In this document: piece by piece, positions 14,129 through 22,159 of the stretch
Position numbering within the stretch: position 1 is the stretch's first letter
How the letters are laid out: the number at the start of each line of letters is the position of its first letter
NCBI RefSeq assembly: GCF_020832205.1
Contig: NZ_JAFIFD010000029.1
Coordinates: forward strand, 1-40,993
Direction of reading: 5' to 3'
Source: Exiguobacterium sp.
GTDB taxonomy: Bacteria; Bacillota; Bacilli; Exiguobacteriales; Exiguobacteriaceae
Length of the DNA stretch: 40,993 bases
Position numbers and translations under genes: made by a program
The notes under the pieces: model-generated
Seen by the model: the letters and a program-made list of their open reading frames with translations, nothing else
What the model was told of the DNA's origin: nothing
Databases searched by the model: none

Positions 14129-15100
14129 ATGAAGAAGCATCGCAAATGGTGGTCACTGCTGTTCGTGCTCATGTTCGTGCTGTCGCTGTTGCCAATGAAA
14201 GGAGTAGTCGCGGAAGAAAGTAGCCAACAATGGTGTGTCTCGACGACGTCGGATAAAACGATCTATGCGGGACAAGACATCCCCATCGGTACGGTCGACT
14301 TTGAGTTTGTCGCAAACGGGCTGAAAATCGTGATTGATTTGAATGACGAGGTCGTGCTGAAAGACGCCGCTGAAAACATCAAGATTGATTTCCGTTTATT
14401 GACCGAATCGCTTGAACGGGGAAGCCCAGGGGCATACGACTTTAAAACGTACTCGAACGTCGATCCGACACACTTGCTGATTCCGTATGCGGATCTCGCC
14501 TTCTACCTCGGAGTGCCTGTATCGACGCTCTTGTCGGACGGATTCCAATTCAACGTCTTCCTTCACTTGGACACATTGGTGAATGGCGCTGACGAAACCG
14601 CCTATCCAGGCGATCCAGGTACCGGAAATCCTTGGGTCCGCTACGTCAAGTTGACGGTGGAAGAATGCACACCACCGCCACCGATGGACGATTATGACGT
14701 CTATACGCTCGGGTTCTGGAAAAACATCTTCAACTTCGACAAAGTGACGTTCTCGTACGGCACGGTCATCAACATTGGAGGAACAGATTACAGTGTGATT
14801 CATGATCGCGAGGCACTCGCCCTTCTCATGGATCCTGCGAAAAAAGGAATGACAGAAGAGAAACGGTTGATCATGCAGTTGACGGCTGCGAAAATCAACG
14901 TCCTCTTGAACGACGCTGACTTCAAAAACCTTGAGCTCGTCTATAGAGACAGCGGGGTCGAGGTCGGTTTGACAGTCGGTGAGATGATTGCCGGTGCTGA
15001 CGCGGCACTTGCGAGCCAGAACATCGACCAAATGAAGTATTATCAACAACTGCTCGACGACTTCAATAACGGGCTTTTCATCGGTACGTCGCATGACTGA
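14129..15100 (+). CDS. Secreted protein with C-terminal GFWKN-motif domain
   Basis: A 323-residue exported protein. The signal peptide has a KKHRK basic start, a long hydrophobic core and probable cleavage at VVA-EE (about residue 29). Residues 30-180 form a mainly beta region with two cysteines (QQWCVS and VEECTP). A proline hinge TPPPPMDDYD follows, then YTLGFWKN (192-199), like the TxGYWKN motif seen in scattered bacterial and archaeal surface proteins, and a helical end (LIMQLTAAKINVLLND). No cell-wall anchor is seen. Function unknown. The start was placed at ATG 14129, with GAAGGGAATGAG before it; an in-frame start at 14060 precedes the palindrome and would spoil the signal peptide. Confidence 0.75.
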   Translation: MKKHRKWWSLLFVLMFVLSLLPMKGVVAEESSQQWCVSTTSDKTIYAGQDIPIGTVDFEFVANGLKIVIDLNDEVVLKDAAENIKIDFRLLTESLERGSPGAYDFKTYSNVDPTHLLIPYADLAFYLGVPVSTLLSDGFQFNVFLHLDTLVNGADETAYPGDPGTGNPWVRYVKLTVEECTPPPPMDDYDVYTLGFWKNIFNFDKVTFSYGTVINIGGTDYSVIHDREALALLMDPAKKGMTEEKRLIMQLTAAKINVLLNDADFKNLELVYRDSGVEVGLTVGEMIAGADAALASQNIDQMKYYQQLLDDFNNGLFIGTSHD

Positions 15101-15119
15101 ACGGGTGTGAACGAAGAAA

Positions 15120-15150
15120 AAGGCAGTCGCTCCAATTGAGCGGCTGCCTT
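15120..15150. terminator. Bidirectional terminator
   Basis: AAGGCAG-CGCTC arms (15120-15132) pair with GAGCG-CTGCCTT (15138-15150), with one mismatch and a 5-nt loop. T runs flank it on both strands, so it serves the convergent small gene as well. Confidence 0.85.
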
Positions 15151-15318
15151 TTAGATGCCTGTCCGTTTCTTCTGGTTATTCGGCTTCTTCGTCAACTGGT
15201 TCGTCAACGGTTTCTGCTTCGTCCCATGAAGTCCTGTCGGCACTTTCGTCTGACTTTGTTTCTTCTCGGCGAGTTTTTGCTTCATCGCCTCTTGAAAATT
15301 GAGTTTTTTCTCACTCAT
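15151..15318 (-). CDS. Small basic protein, 55 residues
   Basis: A short open frame encoding a lysine- and glutamine-rich protein (MSEKKLNFQEAMKQKLAEKK at the start, ending KKRTGI). It looks soluble and possibly partly disordered; the first 25 residues could form one helix. GGAGGTGAATAAG lies just before the ATG, within the last codons of ywbE, and only one base separates the ywbE stop from this start, so translation is probably coupled. No family recognised. The perfect ribosome binding site and the terminator right after the stop argue that it is a real gene. Confidence 0.7.
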   Translation of the reverse strand: MSEKKLNFQEAMKQKLAEKKQSQTKVPTGLHGTKQKPLTNQLTKKPNNQKKRTGI

Positions 15319-15319
15319 C

Positions 15320-15523
15320 TTATTCACCTCCAGCTTCGATCACTTTCACCCGACCGACCTGTCCATCGCTTAAGCGTACTTTAATGCCGTGCGGGTGACG
15401 CGGCGAGTTCGTCAAAATGTCTTTGACGACGCCTTTCGTCAACTTCCCACTCCGCTGATCTTGTTTAAGGACAATCTGGACGTGGAGCCCTGGGCGAATG
15501 TCCGCGCGTTTCGTGCCATCCAT
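15320..15523 (-). CDS. ywbE: YwbE family protein
   Basis: A 67-residue protein almost identical in pattern to Bacillus YwbE: RADIRPGLHVQIVLKQDQ near the start, GKLTKGVVKDILTNSP, then HPHGIKVRLSDGQVGRVKVI. The family is small, basic and conserved but uncharacterised; the pattern suggests a small beta-barrel (SH3/KOW-like) that might bind nucleic acid, which is an inference. Start ATG 15523 was chosen because AAAGGGGTG lies 6-7 nt before it; an in-frame ATG at 15550 has no such signal. Confidence 0.9.
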   Translation of the reverse strand: MDGTKRADIRPGLHVQIVLKQDQRSGKLTKGVVKDILTNSPRHPHGIKVRLSDGQVGRVKVIEAGGE

Positions 15524-15587
15524 ACCCGACACCCCTTTCCGTATAGTCAACCTCTATCATATGCTCTTTTCCCGCTTTTGTCACAAC

Positions 15588-15920
15588 CTATTCGATGACG
15601 CCGATTTGAGCGAGTGCCGGAGTCACATAACTTTGGTCGGTGCGAAACGTCCGAACCGATCCGCCGCGGACGATACGGACGTCGACGACACCGCGTTTGA
15701 ACGTCAACGTCACAATCGCGTGTCCGGCTTCATTGACAAGTTGTGCCGTGCCGTCAAGTTTGTGGTAGGCTTCTGTGAGGGCCCGGGCAAACAGGACATA
15801 ATCGACTGTCTTGACGGCTTCGACGTGCCCGAAAATATCGATGGACACCGTCTTTCGACTAGCCCATACGATGGTCAGCCGATGCGTCTCGACTTCATTC
15901 CCGATTTCAATTCGATGCAT
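15588..15920 (-). CDS. Uncharacterised 110-residue protein
   Basis: A small soluble protein with alternating hydrophobic strands (HRLTIVWASRKTVSIDIFGHV, then GHAIVTLTFKRGVVDVRIVRGG) and no membrane segment or cysteine. It looks like an alpha/beta protein of a simple fold. I do not recognise a family. AGGAGGGG lies 5 nt before the ATG. It follows mrpG by 38 nt across a weak hairpin, so read-through from the antiporter operon is possible. ywbE starts 64 nt below it on the same strand. Confidence 0.7.
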   Translation of the reverse strand: MHRIEIGNEVETHRLTIVWASRKTVSIDIFGHVEAVKTVDYVLFARALTEAYHKLDGTAQLVNEAGHAIVTLTFKRGVVDVRIVRGGSVRTFRTDQSYVTPALAQIGVIE

Positions 15921-15932
15921 CGAACCCCTCCT

Positions 15933-15959
15933 AAAAACACTCCCCGGAACGGAGAGTGT
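15933..15959 (-). terminator. Weak terminator or attenuator after mrpG
   Basis: On the minus strand ACACTCTC (15959-15952) pairs with GGGAGTGT (15944-15937) with one G-T pair, followed by TTTTT (15937-15933). The next gene's ribosome binding site begins at once, so it may only weaken read-through. Confidence 0.5.
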
Positions 15960-16318
15960 CAGTGTACGTCTTTTCGTGCTTCCGGATACTTCTTTTTCAA
16001 ATCATCCTGCGTCGTCAATTTAGAGAGCGGGACGCCGGTCCGATACGCGGCCCGCGAAACCATGAGCGCGGCGAGCGGCGCCGTCAAGAAGACGAAGAGA
16101 ATCGTCAGCAAGATTTTTCCGGAGAACATCCCTTCTGCCAACAAGAAGTAGAGGAACGTCCCGACCATGACGGTGATGACGCCGAGCGTGGCGCTCTTCG
16201 TCGCCGAATGCGTCCGCCCGTAAACGTCCGGAAAGCGAATAAAACCGATTCCGCCGACGAGACTGAGGAACCCACCGATCAGACAAAGAATCGCAACAAT
16301 CCATTCAATCGCGGTCAA
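15959..16318 (-). CDS. mrpG: Na+/H+ antiporter Mrp complex, subunit G
   Basis: A 119-residue membrane protein with three helices. MrpG-type signatures are visible: LIGGFLSLVGGIGFIRFPDVYGRTHSATKSATLGV and APLAALMVSRAAYRTG. It is one of the small subunits required for assembly and activity of the Mrp antiporter. The start is most likely TTG 16318, with GGGGGGATATC before it; this overlaps the end of mrpF by 14 nt. The longer frame from 16354 lies inside mrpF. It is the last gene of the operon. Confidence 0.9.
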   Translation of the reverse strand: MTAIEWIVAILCLIGGFLSLVGGIGFIRFPDVYGRTHSATKSATLGVITVMVGTFLYFLLAEGMFSGKILLTILFVFLTAPLAALMVSRAAYRTGVPLSKLTTQDDLKKKYPEARKDVH

Positions 16319-16580
16319 AGATATCCCCCCTCTCCACAAATTTCGACAGTGCAATCGTCCCGATGAACGCCAATATACCGATGACGAGGATGACTTCAGC
16401 GTAGGCGATCGTCTCCTGCAAGATCATCAAGATACCGATGACCCCGATGAGCGTGATACCGATCGCATCAAGCGCGACGATTCGGTCTGGCATCGTCGGC
16501 CCTTTCACCGTCCGGACGAACGAGATGACGAGTGAGATCGACATGAAGAACAACGCGATCATAAGCAACACTTTAAACAT
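16305..16580 (-). CDS. mrpF: Na+/H+ antiporter Mrp complex, subunit F
   Basis: A 91-residue protein with three helices. It has the core FVRTVKGPTMPDRIVALDAIG, the family hallmark with a buried aspartate implicated in ion transfer, then GVIGILMILQETIAYAEVILVIG and the end TIALSKFVERG. The ATG (16580) overlaps the mrpE stop as TGATG, and GGAGGTGACG provides the ribosome binding site, so translation is coupled. A longer frame upstream is inside mrpE and was discarded. Confidence 0.92.
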   Translation of the reverse strand: MFKVLLMIALFFMSISLVISFVRTVKGPTMPDRIVALDAIGITLIGVIGILMILQETIAYAEVILVIGILAFIGTIALSKFVERGDIFDRD

Positions 16581-17056
16581 CAGTGCGTCACCTCCATTAT
16601 CGCTTTTTCGAACGTGTCGTGAATCTCGCGAATCATCTGTTCCTTGTCCGGTACGTGAATCGAATGGACGAAAATCGACTTCTTGTCTTCTGAGAAATCC
16701 ATCGATAACGTCCCCGGCGTCAGACTGATGAGCGAGGCAAGGAGCGTCAACTCCCAATCCGACTTGAGTTGGGTCGGGACTTCGATGATGCCGGGCTCGA
16801 TGTCGAATTTAGGACTAAGGAGCACTTTGACGACATCGATGTTCGACATGATCAGCTCTTTGATAAATAACGCGATCAGTTTGAAGGCGGCGAAGACGCG
16901 GCGCATATAGAAATCGAAATGAAGGAAGCGGCGCAAGACGAACAAGATAAAGATCCCGACGATATAGCCGAGCAGGAAGTCGACACCGGTGTAGCTATTC
17001 CAAAGCACTGCCCACATGATGGCGATGACCGTGTTTAAGACGACTTGGAACGTCAT
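16580..17056 (-). CDS. mrpE: Na+/H+ antiporter Mrp complex, subunit E
   Basis: A 158-residue protein with two or three N-terminal membrane helices (VVLNTVIAIMWAVLWNSYTGVDFLLGYIVGIFILFVLRR) and a cytoplasmic domain. The conserved stretch PGIIEVPTQLKSDWELTLLASLISLTPGTLSMD is typical of MrpE. In the assembled complex E sits next to F and G. ATG 17056 overlaps the mrpD stop. Confidence 0.92.
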   Translation of the reverse strand: MTFQVVLNTVIAIMWAVLWNSYTGVDFLLGYIVGIFILFVLRRFLHFDFYMRRVFAAFKLIALFIKELIMSNIDVVKVLLSPKFDIEPGIIEVPTQLKSDWELTLLASLISLTPGTLSMDFSEDKKSIFVHSIHVPDKEQMIREIHDTFEKAIMEVTH

Positions 17057-18543
17057 GCTCCCCCTCCTTTCAAGACCGAATCAATATAAATCGATGGGTC
17101 GAGCAACTGGTTCGACGCCTCAAGGAAGAACGAGAGGATCGGCTGCGCCGCGACACCGAGCACCGTCGTCAAGATGACGAGCGGGATGGCCGGCAGCAAC
17201 AAGTCGCCAACTTTCGTCTTGCCTTGTGCTTTCGTATGCTTCTGTTCGCCCCAGAACACGTACATGAAGATTTTGATCATCGAGAAGAGCGTCAGCATCC
17301 CGACGGCGAGCGCAATGCCGCCGACGACGTAGTGCTCGGTCTCAAAACTCGAGACGACGAGCGACAGTTTACTGACGAAACCGCTGAACGGCGGGATGCC
17401 GGCGATGGCGATCCCGGTGATGAAGAACATCCAGCCGAGGAGCGGATGCGTCTTCAACAGCCCGCCCATCTGTTTCAGGTCGGTCGTACCGGTAATACGT
17501 TGCGCCGTCCCTGCATAGAGGAAGAGCGCCGTCTTCACGATAATGTTGTGGACGATATAATAAATCGCCGCCGCAACCGCAAGACTCGTATATAGCCCGA
17601 GACCGATGACCATATAGCCGACCTGCGACACGATATGATACGACAGGATGCGTTTAAAGTCGAAGTTCGAGACGGCACCAAGGCCGCCGATAACGATCGT
17701 GACCGCACCGACCCAGATGAGAATCGGTTGGGTGAACTCTTGGTTGTGCGGGAAAATGAGCGTGAACGTACGGATGATCGCGTAAATCCCGACTTTCGTC
17801 AACAGGCCACCGAACAAGGCGGCGACTGCAGCCGGCGGTCCGAAGTACGAACGCGGCAGCCAGAAGTAAAGCGGGAACAATGCCCCTTTCATCCCGAAGA
17901 CGATGAAGTAGAACATGGCGATGACGTTTAGCACACCGACTTGTTCAAGCTCGGCGACGCGCTCGGCGAGTTGCGCCATGTTGAGCGTGCCCGTCACGGC
18001 GTACGTGAACGCCATCGTCGCGATGAACAAAATCGAGGCGAAGATGTTCATGACGACGTACTTGAGCGACTCGCGCAGCTGGTAGTTCGTCCCGCCCATG
18101 ACGATCAACACGTAAGACGAGATAAGCATCACTTCGAAGAAGACGAACAAGTTGAAAATGTCACCTGTCAAGAACGCCCCGTTCACCCCCGTCAACAAGA
18201 AGAAGTAGAACGGATAGAAGTAGAACTTCTCACGTTCCGGTGCGATTGTCCGAAACGCAAAGAAGAGACAGAGCAGACCGACGATCGCTGACATGAGTAC
18301 CATGATAGCCGCGAACAAGTCGGCGACAAGAACGATCCCGAACGGTGCCGACCAATTCCCGACCTCGAGAACGACGACCCCTTCGGCCCGGACGACACTG
18401 AGCAAGTAAATCGCGACGCCGAGCATGAGGATTGCCGTCAAACCACTCAAGAAGCGCTGTAATCCGATTCGCTTCGAGAACAAAATCAAGATTGCTCCGA
18501 CCGCGAACGGGATTAAAAATGGGAGTACGAGCAAGTTATTCAT
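17053..18543 (-). CDS. mrpD: Na+/H+ antiporter Mrp complex, subunit D
   Basis: A 496-residue proton-translocating subunit homologous to NuoM/NuoN of complex I, with about 14 helices. Visible signatures: VNGAFLTGDIFNLFVFFEVMLISSYVLIV with the key glutamate of the TM5 region, then GMKGALFPLYFWLPRSYFGPPAAVAALFGGLLTKVGIYAIIR with the functional lysines, and FDFKRILSYHIVSQVGYMVIGLG. With MrpA it supplies the ion channels of the antiporter. It overlaps mrpC by 8 nt and mrpE by 4. Confidence 0.95.
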   Translation of the reverse strand: MNNLLVLPFLIPFAVGAILILFSKRIGLQRFLSGLTAILMLGVAIYLLSVVRAEGVVVLEVGNWSAPFGIVLVADLFAAIMVLMSAIVGLLCLFFAFRTIAPEREKFYFYPFYFFLLTGVNGAFLTGDIFNLFVFFEVMLISSYVLIVMGGTNYQLRESLKYVVMNIFASILFIATMAFTYAVTGTLNMAQLAERVAELEQVGVLNVIAMFYFIVFGMKGALFPLYFWLPRSYFGPPAAVAALFGGLLTKVGIYAIIRTFTLIFPHNQEFTQPILIWVGAVTIVIGGLGAVSNFDFKRILSYHIVSQVGYMVIGLGLYTSLAVAAAIYYIVHNIIVKTALFLYAGTAQRITGTTDLKQMGGLLKTHPLLGWMFFITGIAIAGIPPFSGFVSKLSLVVSSFETEHYVVGGIALAVGMLTLFSMIKIFMYVFWGEQKHTKAQGKTKVGDLLLPAIPLVILTTVLGVAAQPILSFFLEASNQLLDPSIYIDSVLKGGGA

Positions 18544-18874
18544 CAGCCGACCCCCTCAATTGTTCTAAATCGTCCGTCTTGAACGCTTTGTACGTCCGGT
18601 ATGACAAGACGAGTAAAAATGAAGTCATCCCGAAACTGATGACGAGCGCCGTCAAAACGAGCGCTTGCGGCAACGGGTCAGCATAAGCTTCTGAATTTAA
18701 GTTAAGGAGCGGCGGGGTCCCGCTTTGCAGTCCCGACATCGTTAACAGTAAGAAGTGCGCCCCGTGCGACAAAAGGATTAAACCGAGCACGATTCGCAAC
18801 AAGCTTTTCGTCAGTAACAGGTAAGTGCCGACCATGAAGAGGACACCGACCGTAATCGACATGAGTATTTCCAT
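18536..18874 (-). CDS. mrpC: Na+/H+ antiporter Mrp complex, subunit C
   Basis: A 112-residue homologue of NuoK with three helices: MEILMSITVGVLFMVGTYLLL, then LLRIVLGLILLSHGAHFLLLTMSG, and ADPLPQALVLTALVISFGMTSFLLVLSYR, where the DPLPQALVLTAIVI motif is typical of MrpC/NuoK. Start and stop overlap the neighbouring genes, so the operon is translationally coupled. Confidence 0.93.
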   Translation of the reverse strand: MEILMSITVGVLFMVGTYLLLTKSLLRIVLGLILLSHGAHFLLLTMSGLQSGTPPLLNLNSEAYADPLPQALVLTALVISFGMTSFLLVLSYRTYKAFKTDDLEQLRGSADE

Positions 18875-19311
18875 TACGAATCATCCTCCGCAATCGCTAA
18901 AATTATCGTCAAGGCAATGGCCACGACTACCAAGTAAATCCCGAGGTCGAACGGGAGCGCCGTCGACAGCTCGGTCGTCCCGAGGACCGGTAAGTCGTAG
19001 TAGTCAAAAAACTGGGTCAAAAACGGATAACCGAACAACATGCTCGATACACCTGTGAACAAGGCGACGAGCAGGCCGACGGCGATCATCGTCGTAAAGT
19101 TGAACGGAAGCGCCTTTTTAATGCGCTTCATGTCAAAGCCCAAATACATGAGGAGAAGCGCGCTCGCCGTCATCAATCCACCGATGAATCCTCCGCCGGG
19201 GTTGTTGTGTCCGGCGAAGAACAAGTAAATCGAAAATGCGAGCAAGACGAATGTGACGACCCGGGTGATGCTGTGGAGCATCAAATTGCTCGCTCTCACA
19301 TGTCTCTTCAT
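18874..19311 (-). CDS. mrpB: Na+/H+ antiporter Mrp complex, subunit B
   Basis: A 145-residue protein with four helices and the MrpB signature [30 protein letters not shown]-type core (here [19 protein letters not shown]), then [19 protein letters not shown] and a C-terminal helix. It overlaps the mrpA end by 4 nt. A good GGAGGAGAAGACGT precedes the ATG. Confidence 0.93.
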   Translation of the reverse strand: [145 protein letters not shown]

Positions 19312-21716
19312 ACGTCTTCTCCTCCTTTCAAGCGCAGTTTAATCAATGTGACAATCCCGAGGGCAGCGACGGCCAACACGAGCACTTCAAGCAGCGTATC
19401 GAGCCCACGGAAGTCGACGAGAATGACGTTGACGACGTTGTATCCGCCGGCGAGTTCTTTCGCATTCTCGAGGAAGTAATCTGAAATCGACTCGTATCCT
19501 GCCTCGTTCCCGAGTGCCGCCGAACTGAGGGCGACGAGTGTCATCATGACTCCGACGCCAATCGAGATCAACAGGTTCGCCACGTTCAGTCGCGGCGTGA
19601 ACTTCTCTTTTCGCATTTCCGGCAAGTGATAGAAAGCGAGCATGAAGATGACGAGCGTCACCGTCTCAACGAGCAGTTTCGTCAAAGCGAGGTCCGGCGC
19701 GCGGAACACGATGAGCAAGAGCGCGAGCAAGAACCCGATGACCCCGACGACGATGACCGCCGTGATGCGGTGGTTCAAGAATGGGATCGTGACGATCGCC
19801 CCGATGAGGAGCGGGATCAGAATCCACATGAACGGCTCGATCACACTCGTATTCGCCGTATCGATAGCGAACGCATCGAACCGCCAGAACGTGTAGCCGA
19901 CGAGAAGCAACATGAACGTGAAGATGTAAGCGAAGTAATCGCGCAACAGCCCTGTCATTTGAAGACGCGTGATCCACTGTGATCCCGACGTGAGGCCAGT
20001 GAGCGCATTGTCATAGAACCAGTTGAACGGGTCACGCTCGCGGTTGTAGATTGCAAGTTTCGCCCAACGGTGCATGAGATAGAACAAGAACGAGGCGATC
20101 AAGACGACACCGAGCGTCATGAGCAGTTCTGTGTTGACGCCGTGCCAAATCTTGATATTGACGACGAACTGTTCGCCTTCCGGCAAGACCGTCGGCAAAA
20201 TCGCTTGTTTCGCCGGTTCAATGATCGAGTACGACAACAAGTTCGGGAACAAGCCGAAGACGATGACGAGCACAACGAGAATGATCGGGCTGATCAGCAT
20301 CCCGATTGGCGCCTCGTGCACCTTTCGTTCATAGTTGCTCGGCTCGAACTTTCCGCGGAACGTGTGGAAGAACATGATCAAGCTGTAGAGGAACGTAAAG
20401 ATACTCGCGATCCAGGCGATAAGCGGGAATAGAAAACCGAGCGAACCGACGTCGAAAGCTTCAAAGTTACGCACGTTCAACATCGCCGAGAAGAACTTCT
20501 CCTTACTCAAGAACCCGTTGAACGGCGGGAGCCCCGCCATCGAGGCGAGACCGATGAGCGAGACGGTGAACGTGATCGGCATGACCGTCATCAAGCCTCC
20601 GAGCTTGCGGATGTCCCGCGTCCCCGTCTCGTGGTCGATGATCCCGACCGCCATGAAGAGCGCGCCTTTGAACGTCGCGTGGTTGAACAAGTGGAAAATC
20701 GCGACGAGAATCGCTTGCGAGTAAATCGGGTCATCTGCCCCAACCGTCAGCGCAGCCGAGCCGACACCAAGGAGCGACATGATGAGACCAAGTTGGCTCA
20801 CCGTCGAGAAAGCGAGAATCCCTTTCAAGTCCTTTTGCCGGACGGCTGAAATCGAGCCCCATAGGAGCGTCACGAGTCCGACGATCGACAGCGTCCAAAA
20901 CCAAACGTTCGAGCCGCCGAATACAGGTGTCATCCGAGCGACGAGATAAATCCCGGCTTTGACCATCGTCGCCGAGTGGAGGTACGCACTGACCGGCGTC
21001 GGTGCTTCCATCGCGTCCGGCAACCAGATGTGGAACGGGAACTGGGCCGACTTCGTGAACGCACCGAGCAAAATGAGCAGCATCGCCGGAACGAACAGCG
21101 GGCTCGCTTGAACGACATCAACGTTGTCGATGATCGTCCGAATACTGAACGTGCCCGTCATTTGATAGAGCAAGATGAAACCACCGAGCATGGCGAGTCC
21201 GCCTGCGACGGTGATGAGCATCGACTTTTGGGCACCTTTCGTCGACTTGTCCTTATGGAACCAGTAACTGATCAGAAGCGCCGACGCCATGCTCGTCACT
21301 TCCCAGAACACGTACAAGACGATCAGGTTATCGGACAAGACGACACCGAGCATCGCCCCCATGAAGAGCATCAAGTATACATAGAAGTTACCGAGACGCT
21401 CTTTTTTAGACAGATAGAAGATGGAATAGAGCACGACGAGCGAGCCGATCCCAGTAATCAAAAGCACAAACAGCATGCTCAATCCGTCTAGATAAGCAGT
21501 GAAATCAATGCCGAGCGCAGGGATCCATGAAATGGTCGTCTCGACGACTTGGCCAGACGAGATGACCGGCAACCAGTTCATGAAATAGATGAACAGTGCC
21601 GTCGGCAACAGCCAGACGAACCAACCCGTATGAATTTTCGAGACGTACTTAAACAAGAACGGTATGATGAGCGCGAATAAAAAAGGCGATAAGATCACCC
21701 AATGCAGTGCGGACAA
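19308..21716 (-). CDS. mrpA: Na+/H+ antiporter Mrp complex, subunit A
   Basis: An 802-residue subunit, the usual size for MrpA. The N-terminal 500 residues are NuoL-like: FWEVTSMASALLISYWFH with the key glutamate, FTKSAQFPFHIWLPDAMEAPTPVSAYLHSATMVKAGIYLVARM with the channel lysines, and FNHATFKGALFMAVGIIDHETGTRD. The C-terminal third (from about 620) holds the MbhD/MbhE-like segments (RAPDLALTKLLVETVTLVIFMLAFYHLP and a final GLDTLLEVLVLAVAALG). The complex exports Na+ in exchange for protons, giving alkali and salt tolerance. TTG 21716 is the likely start: GAAGGAGGGAACACA lies before it; a TTG at 21743 would leave the ribosome binding site inside the frame. Confidence 0.94.
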   Translation of the reverse strand: MSALHWVILSPFLFALIIPFLFKYVSKIHTGWFVWLLPTALFIYFMNWLPVISSGQVVETTISWIPALGIDFTAYLDGLSMLFVLLITGIGSLVVLYSIFYLSKKERLGNFYVYLMLFMGAMLGVVLSDNLIVLYVFWEVTSMASALLISYWFHKDKSTKGAQKSMLITVAGGLAMLGGFILLYQMTGTFSIRTIIDNVDVVQASPLFVPAMLLILLGAFTKSAQFPFHIWLPDAMEAPTPVSAYLHSATMVKAGIYLVARMTPVFGGSNVWFWTLSIVGLVTLLWGSISAVRQKDLKGILAFSTVSQLGLIMSLLGVGSAALTVGADDPIYSQAILVAIFHLFNHATFKGALFMAVGIIDHETGTRDIRKLGGLMTVMPITFTVSLIGLASMAGLPPFNGFLSKEKFFSAMLNVRNFEAFDVGSLGFLFPLIAWIASIFTFLYSLIMFFHTFRGKFEPSNYERKVHEAPIGMLISPIILVVLVIVFGLFPNLLSYSIIEPAKQAILPTVLPEGEQFVVNIKIWHGVNTELLMTLGVVLIASFLFYLMHRWAKLAIYNRERDPFNWFYDNALTGLTSGSQWITRLQMTGLLRDYFAYIFTFMLLLVGYTFWRFDAFAIDTANTSVIEPFMWILIPLLIGAIVTIPFLNHRITAVIVVGVIGFLLALLLIVFRAPDLALTKLLVETVTLVIFMLAFYHLPEMRKEKFTPRLNVANLLISIGVGVMMTLVALSSAALGNEAGYESISDYFLENAKELAGGYNVVNVILVDFRGLDTLLEVLVLAVAALGIVTLIKLRLKGGEDV

Positions 21717-22110
21717 TGTGTTCCCTCCTTCAACTTTTCTCAATATGCCTTGTAAGGTAATCTTTTACATTAGTGAATGTAGATTCCTTTTCTAAGGAGC
21801 GGATGATCGTTTCGGTTTTCTAAACTTCGATACCCGATTTTTCACCCGCTCAACCTCACACATTATTTTGAATGCTCTCTTGATTTGTTGTTGATTCCCA
21901 GTATAACTCACTTTTTCGTTCGATTCATCTCTCCCGCTCTCTCTAATTCAAATTCATATGACCTTGTTAATAAGAAGAAACGCGATATTTTTTTATTTTA
22001 AACGCCGTTTGTAAAAACCTTTTATTGTAAATTAATTTACTCTTAAATCCAAAAATGGCTCTTTAAAATCTTTTATTTTCAAACCTGTTACATCCTAAGA
22101 CTCTCTGCAG
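21717..22110. other. Intergenic region upstream of mrpA with two palindromes
   Basis: About 390 bp of AT-rich DNA with no convincing gene. It holds TACATT-AGTG-AATGTA (21766-21781) about 50 bp before the mrpA start, and a perfect 14-bp palindrome GTAAATTAATTTAC (22027-22040). A promoter for the mrp operon should lie here, but I found no convincing -35/-10 pair on the minus strand. A plus-strand pair TTGATT-N16-TATAAC (21880-21907) has no gene to serve. Confidence 0.45.
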
Positions 22111-22114
22111 GCGA

Positions 22115-22149
22115 CAAAAAAAGCACTTCCGAGTCTTCGGAAAGTGCTT
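22115..22149 (-). terminator. Terminator of the alpha-glucosidase gene
   Basis: On the minus strand a long stem (AAGCACTT and CCGA arms, 22121-22132 with 22137-22149, one bulged base) is followed by about six T residues (22120-22115). Confidence 0.85.
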
Positions 22150-22159
22150 CTTTCTTCGG

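Noticed and set aside
14396-15094. A 232-residue minus-strand open frame opposite the GFWKN protein
   Set aside because: The plus-strand frame has a signal peptide, ribosome binding site and terminator; the minus frame has none and looks like shadow composition.
21880-21907. Plus-strand promoter-like TTGATT-N16-TATAAC in the mrpA upstream region
   Set aside because: No gene follows on the plus strand and no hairpin with a T run marks the end of a small RNA; probably chance in AT-rich DNA.
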